From: Eutreptiella sp. 'Long Island Sound 2002'
Lineage: Eukaryota > Euglenozoa > Euglenophyceae > Eutreptiales > Eutreptiaceae
Direction of reading: 5' to 3'
DNA length: 64,000 bases
Assembly: GCA_964036045.1 (NCBI GenBank)
Contig: OZ038384.1
Location: 50,258,843-50,322,842, forward strand
The position numbers and the translations under genes were made by a program. A model generated the notes under the pieces. That model was not told the DNA's origin and did no database searches. It saw only the letters and a program-made list of their open reading frames with translations. This document shows, piece by piece, positions 62,390 through 64,000 of this stretch. Numbering within the stretch: the stretch's first letter is position 1; each line of letters begins with the position of its first letter.

Positions 62390-63353
62390 TTTTTCCGTTT
62401 TGGCCATTGCTCCGTCCAAACGCTTCGGATCATTTGCCCATGTAGCCATCTTGGAGCCTAGGTGGTGGGCTTGCCAAATCCAAGTTTTGAGCCAAAAACT
62501 CACCGGTGGCGGCCCGGGGCGGTGGCGCCAAGTCGGGAGGTGCCCTCCCAAATCTGCGCAGTTTTGGGCCAAAAACAGCCATATTTCGCCCAAAACAGCC
62601 CTAATAAGGGTTCAAAACAGCCAAACGAAGGCAAACGGCTGCTACACTCCACGTGCGGATTGACTTTCTCGCGACCAAGGGACCTTTGGTGCCCTCTAAC
62701 TCCACGATATGTCCGAGAAACGGCCCAAAAAGGCGCCAAAAAGCCCCAAAAACTGCGCAATGTGCACCAGCACCCAGAAACCAAGAACGGGCCGTATCTT
62801 GGGCTACGTGGCTCAAAAACGAATTCCGAGGGCACCTAGTCCACCCGCAACCGCCCACTTTTTATGGTTCCCAAGCCTCAGAATTGCCCAACGAGACACG
62901 TAGACCCCCGTACCAGGGGTCACTTAGTGCAGCCGGAGGGCCGGCCAGCCCGCGCACAGTGGGGGCCACCGGTGGGTCCACCAGGGTCCCCGGGGCGAAA
63001 AAAATCTTTTTCTCCAAAGTTGTTCCTAGACCACTTGGGATGCTCAAACAAGTGTTTTTGGGCAATTTTGAGCCCGTGGTGGCGCGTTTTGGGCCATGGA
63101 AAATCCCAAAATGCCTTGAAAATGGGCCGTTTTGGGACCAACAATGGGTCAAAAATGGGTCAAAAACGCGTTTTTCCAAAAATGATCTTGGACCATTTGG
63201 GATGCTCAAACAAGTGTTTTTAGCCCGTTCAGAGCCCGTTTTGACCAGGTTTAGCCCCTTCCACCACATATATGCACCACTTTGTGCCCTTCGCACGTAC
63301 CTTAGAGCCGTGTGGTGGAGCCACCTAGAGTTGGGAGAGGGGTGTAGATTGGA

Positions 63354-63358
<5 letters not shown>
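62390..63358 (+). mobile_element. TA-nest TIR element, copy M (5' end lost)
   Basis: It starts inside the element (TTTTCCGTTTTGGCCATTGC) with no terminus, TA tract or linker; the 3' end is complete. L and M together look like a fusion by unequal recombination. Confidence 0.8.
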
Positions 63359-63396
<38 letters not shown>

Positions 63397-63409
63397 TATA
63401 TATATATAA

Positions 63410-63498
<89 letters not shown>

Positions 63499-63513
63499 AA
63501 TGTATATATATAT

Positions 63514-63546
<33 letters not shown>

Positions 63547-63548
63547 AT
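63359..63548. repeat. (TA)n with periodic TAAATA/TAAATG interruptions
   Basis: About six interruptions spaced 20-45 bp, unlike the other tracts; it leads into the inverted LINE tail. Confidence 0.9.
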
Positions 63549-64000
63549 AGTCATAGTCATAGCCATAACCACTTATCATGCCGTCTACTGGAGTTACCGG
63601 GCATCTCGCGCCGACAGGTGGTTCCTGCCTCGCTCGATCCCGTGGGTCCCAGGGCCGCCTGAGGTGGCCCACAGCATGACGGAGGACCCAGAGGACCGGG
63701 GATACCGGTCAACCAGGCTTTGGGGGCAGTGGCAACTGCAAAGCGTTAGCATTAGCAACGGCGACGGACGCTGGCCCGTTTGTTCGCCGGGGGTAAGGGG
63801 GCAAGGCAAAGCAGCGCAGCAGCATCGCAACAAGCAGAAAGCAAGGGCATCTCTGTCCGTCGCAAAGCGGCAACCAAGGAACAAAGCAGCACGCATGCCG
63901 CGAAGCGAGAGCTGACCCTCCGTCGATCGCGTACCCCCGCCACCGTGGAGACATCCATCACTCCTGACCCCATGGACTCCATTGCCGTCCGCGTCCTCGT
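63549..64000 (-). mobile_element. Second LINE copy, 3' end, inverted; continues past the window
   Basis: ATAGTCATAGTCATAGCCAT and the following 440 bp are the inverse of 50225-50670 with about 5% differences. It lies against (TA)n exactly as the first copy does. Confidence 0.85.

Overview
This window is nuclear DNA from a eukaryote with a large, repeat-filled genome. Evidence: GT-AG introns of about 80-300 bp interrupt several genes; long (TA)n microsatellites, poly-G/poly-C tracts and minisatellites are common; several classes of eukaryotic transposon are present; bacterial-style operons are absent. The mix of TIR transposons linked to 2-oxoglutarate (2OG) dioxygenases, a GIY-YIG-first Penelope-like retroelement and a Merlin/IS1595-type transposase would suit a unicellular alga (prasinophyte-like or other protist). 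That placement is inference only.

Layout. (1) 1-12 kb: an old transposon mosaic. A plus-strand gene with two 2OG-dioxygenase-like modules (1-1745) is broken by an in-frame TAG and a MITE, and is followed by an N-terminal fragment of a DDE-like transposase (1985-2767). On the minus strand, a DDE-like gene occurs twice (2775-4252 and 9318-10635) as a segmental duplication whose copies carry different disabling mutations. Between them is a spliced Q-, K- and PAE-rich gene (9048-6132). A C2HC zinc-finger gene (10814-11933) closes the block. Introns here are packed with GCGCGC-type repeats. (2) 13-18.3 kb, minus strand: a better-preserved relative of the first locus in the same order: PhyH-like dioxygenase, coiled-coil segment, second (TET/JBP-like?) dioxygenase, DDE-like transposase. 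Its introns carry arrays of a different palindrome, ACGCGTACGCGT. (3) 18.6-23.8 kb: mostly non-coding, with one clear MITE. (4) 23.8-26.5 kb: a gene with an hAT-dimerisation-like segment and a proline-rich gene, both minus strand. (5) 27.0-33.7 kb: a gag/pol-like retroelement with a CCHC knuckle, GIY-YIG nuclease, PLE-type DKG motif and a reverse transcriptase with YRDN instead of YxDD. Its pol runs in one frame but is cut by four TAG codons and one TGA. (6) 34.7-41 kb: a MITE, inverted and tandem repeats, and the one probable host gene, an AAA_26/BioD-like P-loop protein exon (37801-about 38560). (7) 40.9-63.5 kb: a nest of 13 copies of a roughly 1.0-1.3 kb TIR element, almost all bounded by (TA)n. 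The nest also holds a 5'-truncated LINE (45947-50670) and the 3' end of a second (63549-64000), both joined to TA tracts, plus a Merlin-like element and a related MITE.

Together, nearly everything here is mobile DNA acting on other mobile DNA. The most unusual theme is the repeated pairing of two different 2OG-dioxygenase modules with a DDE-like transposase, in genes whose introns are CpG-dense palindrome arrays.
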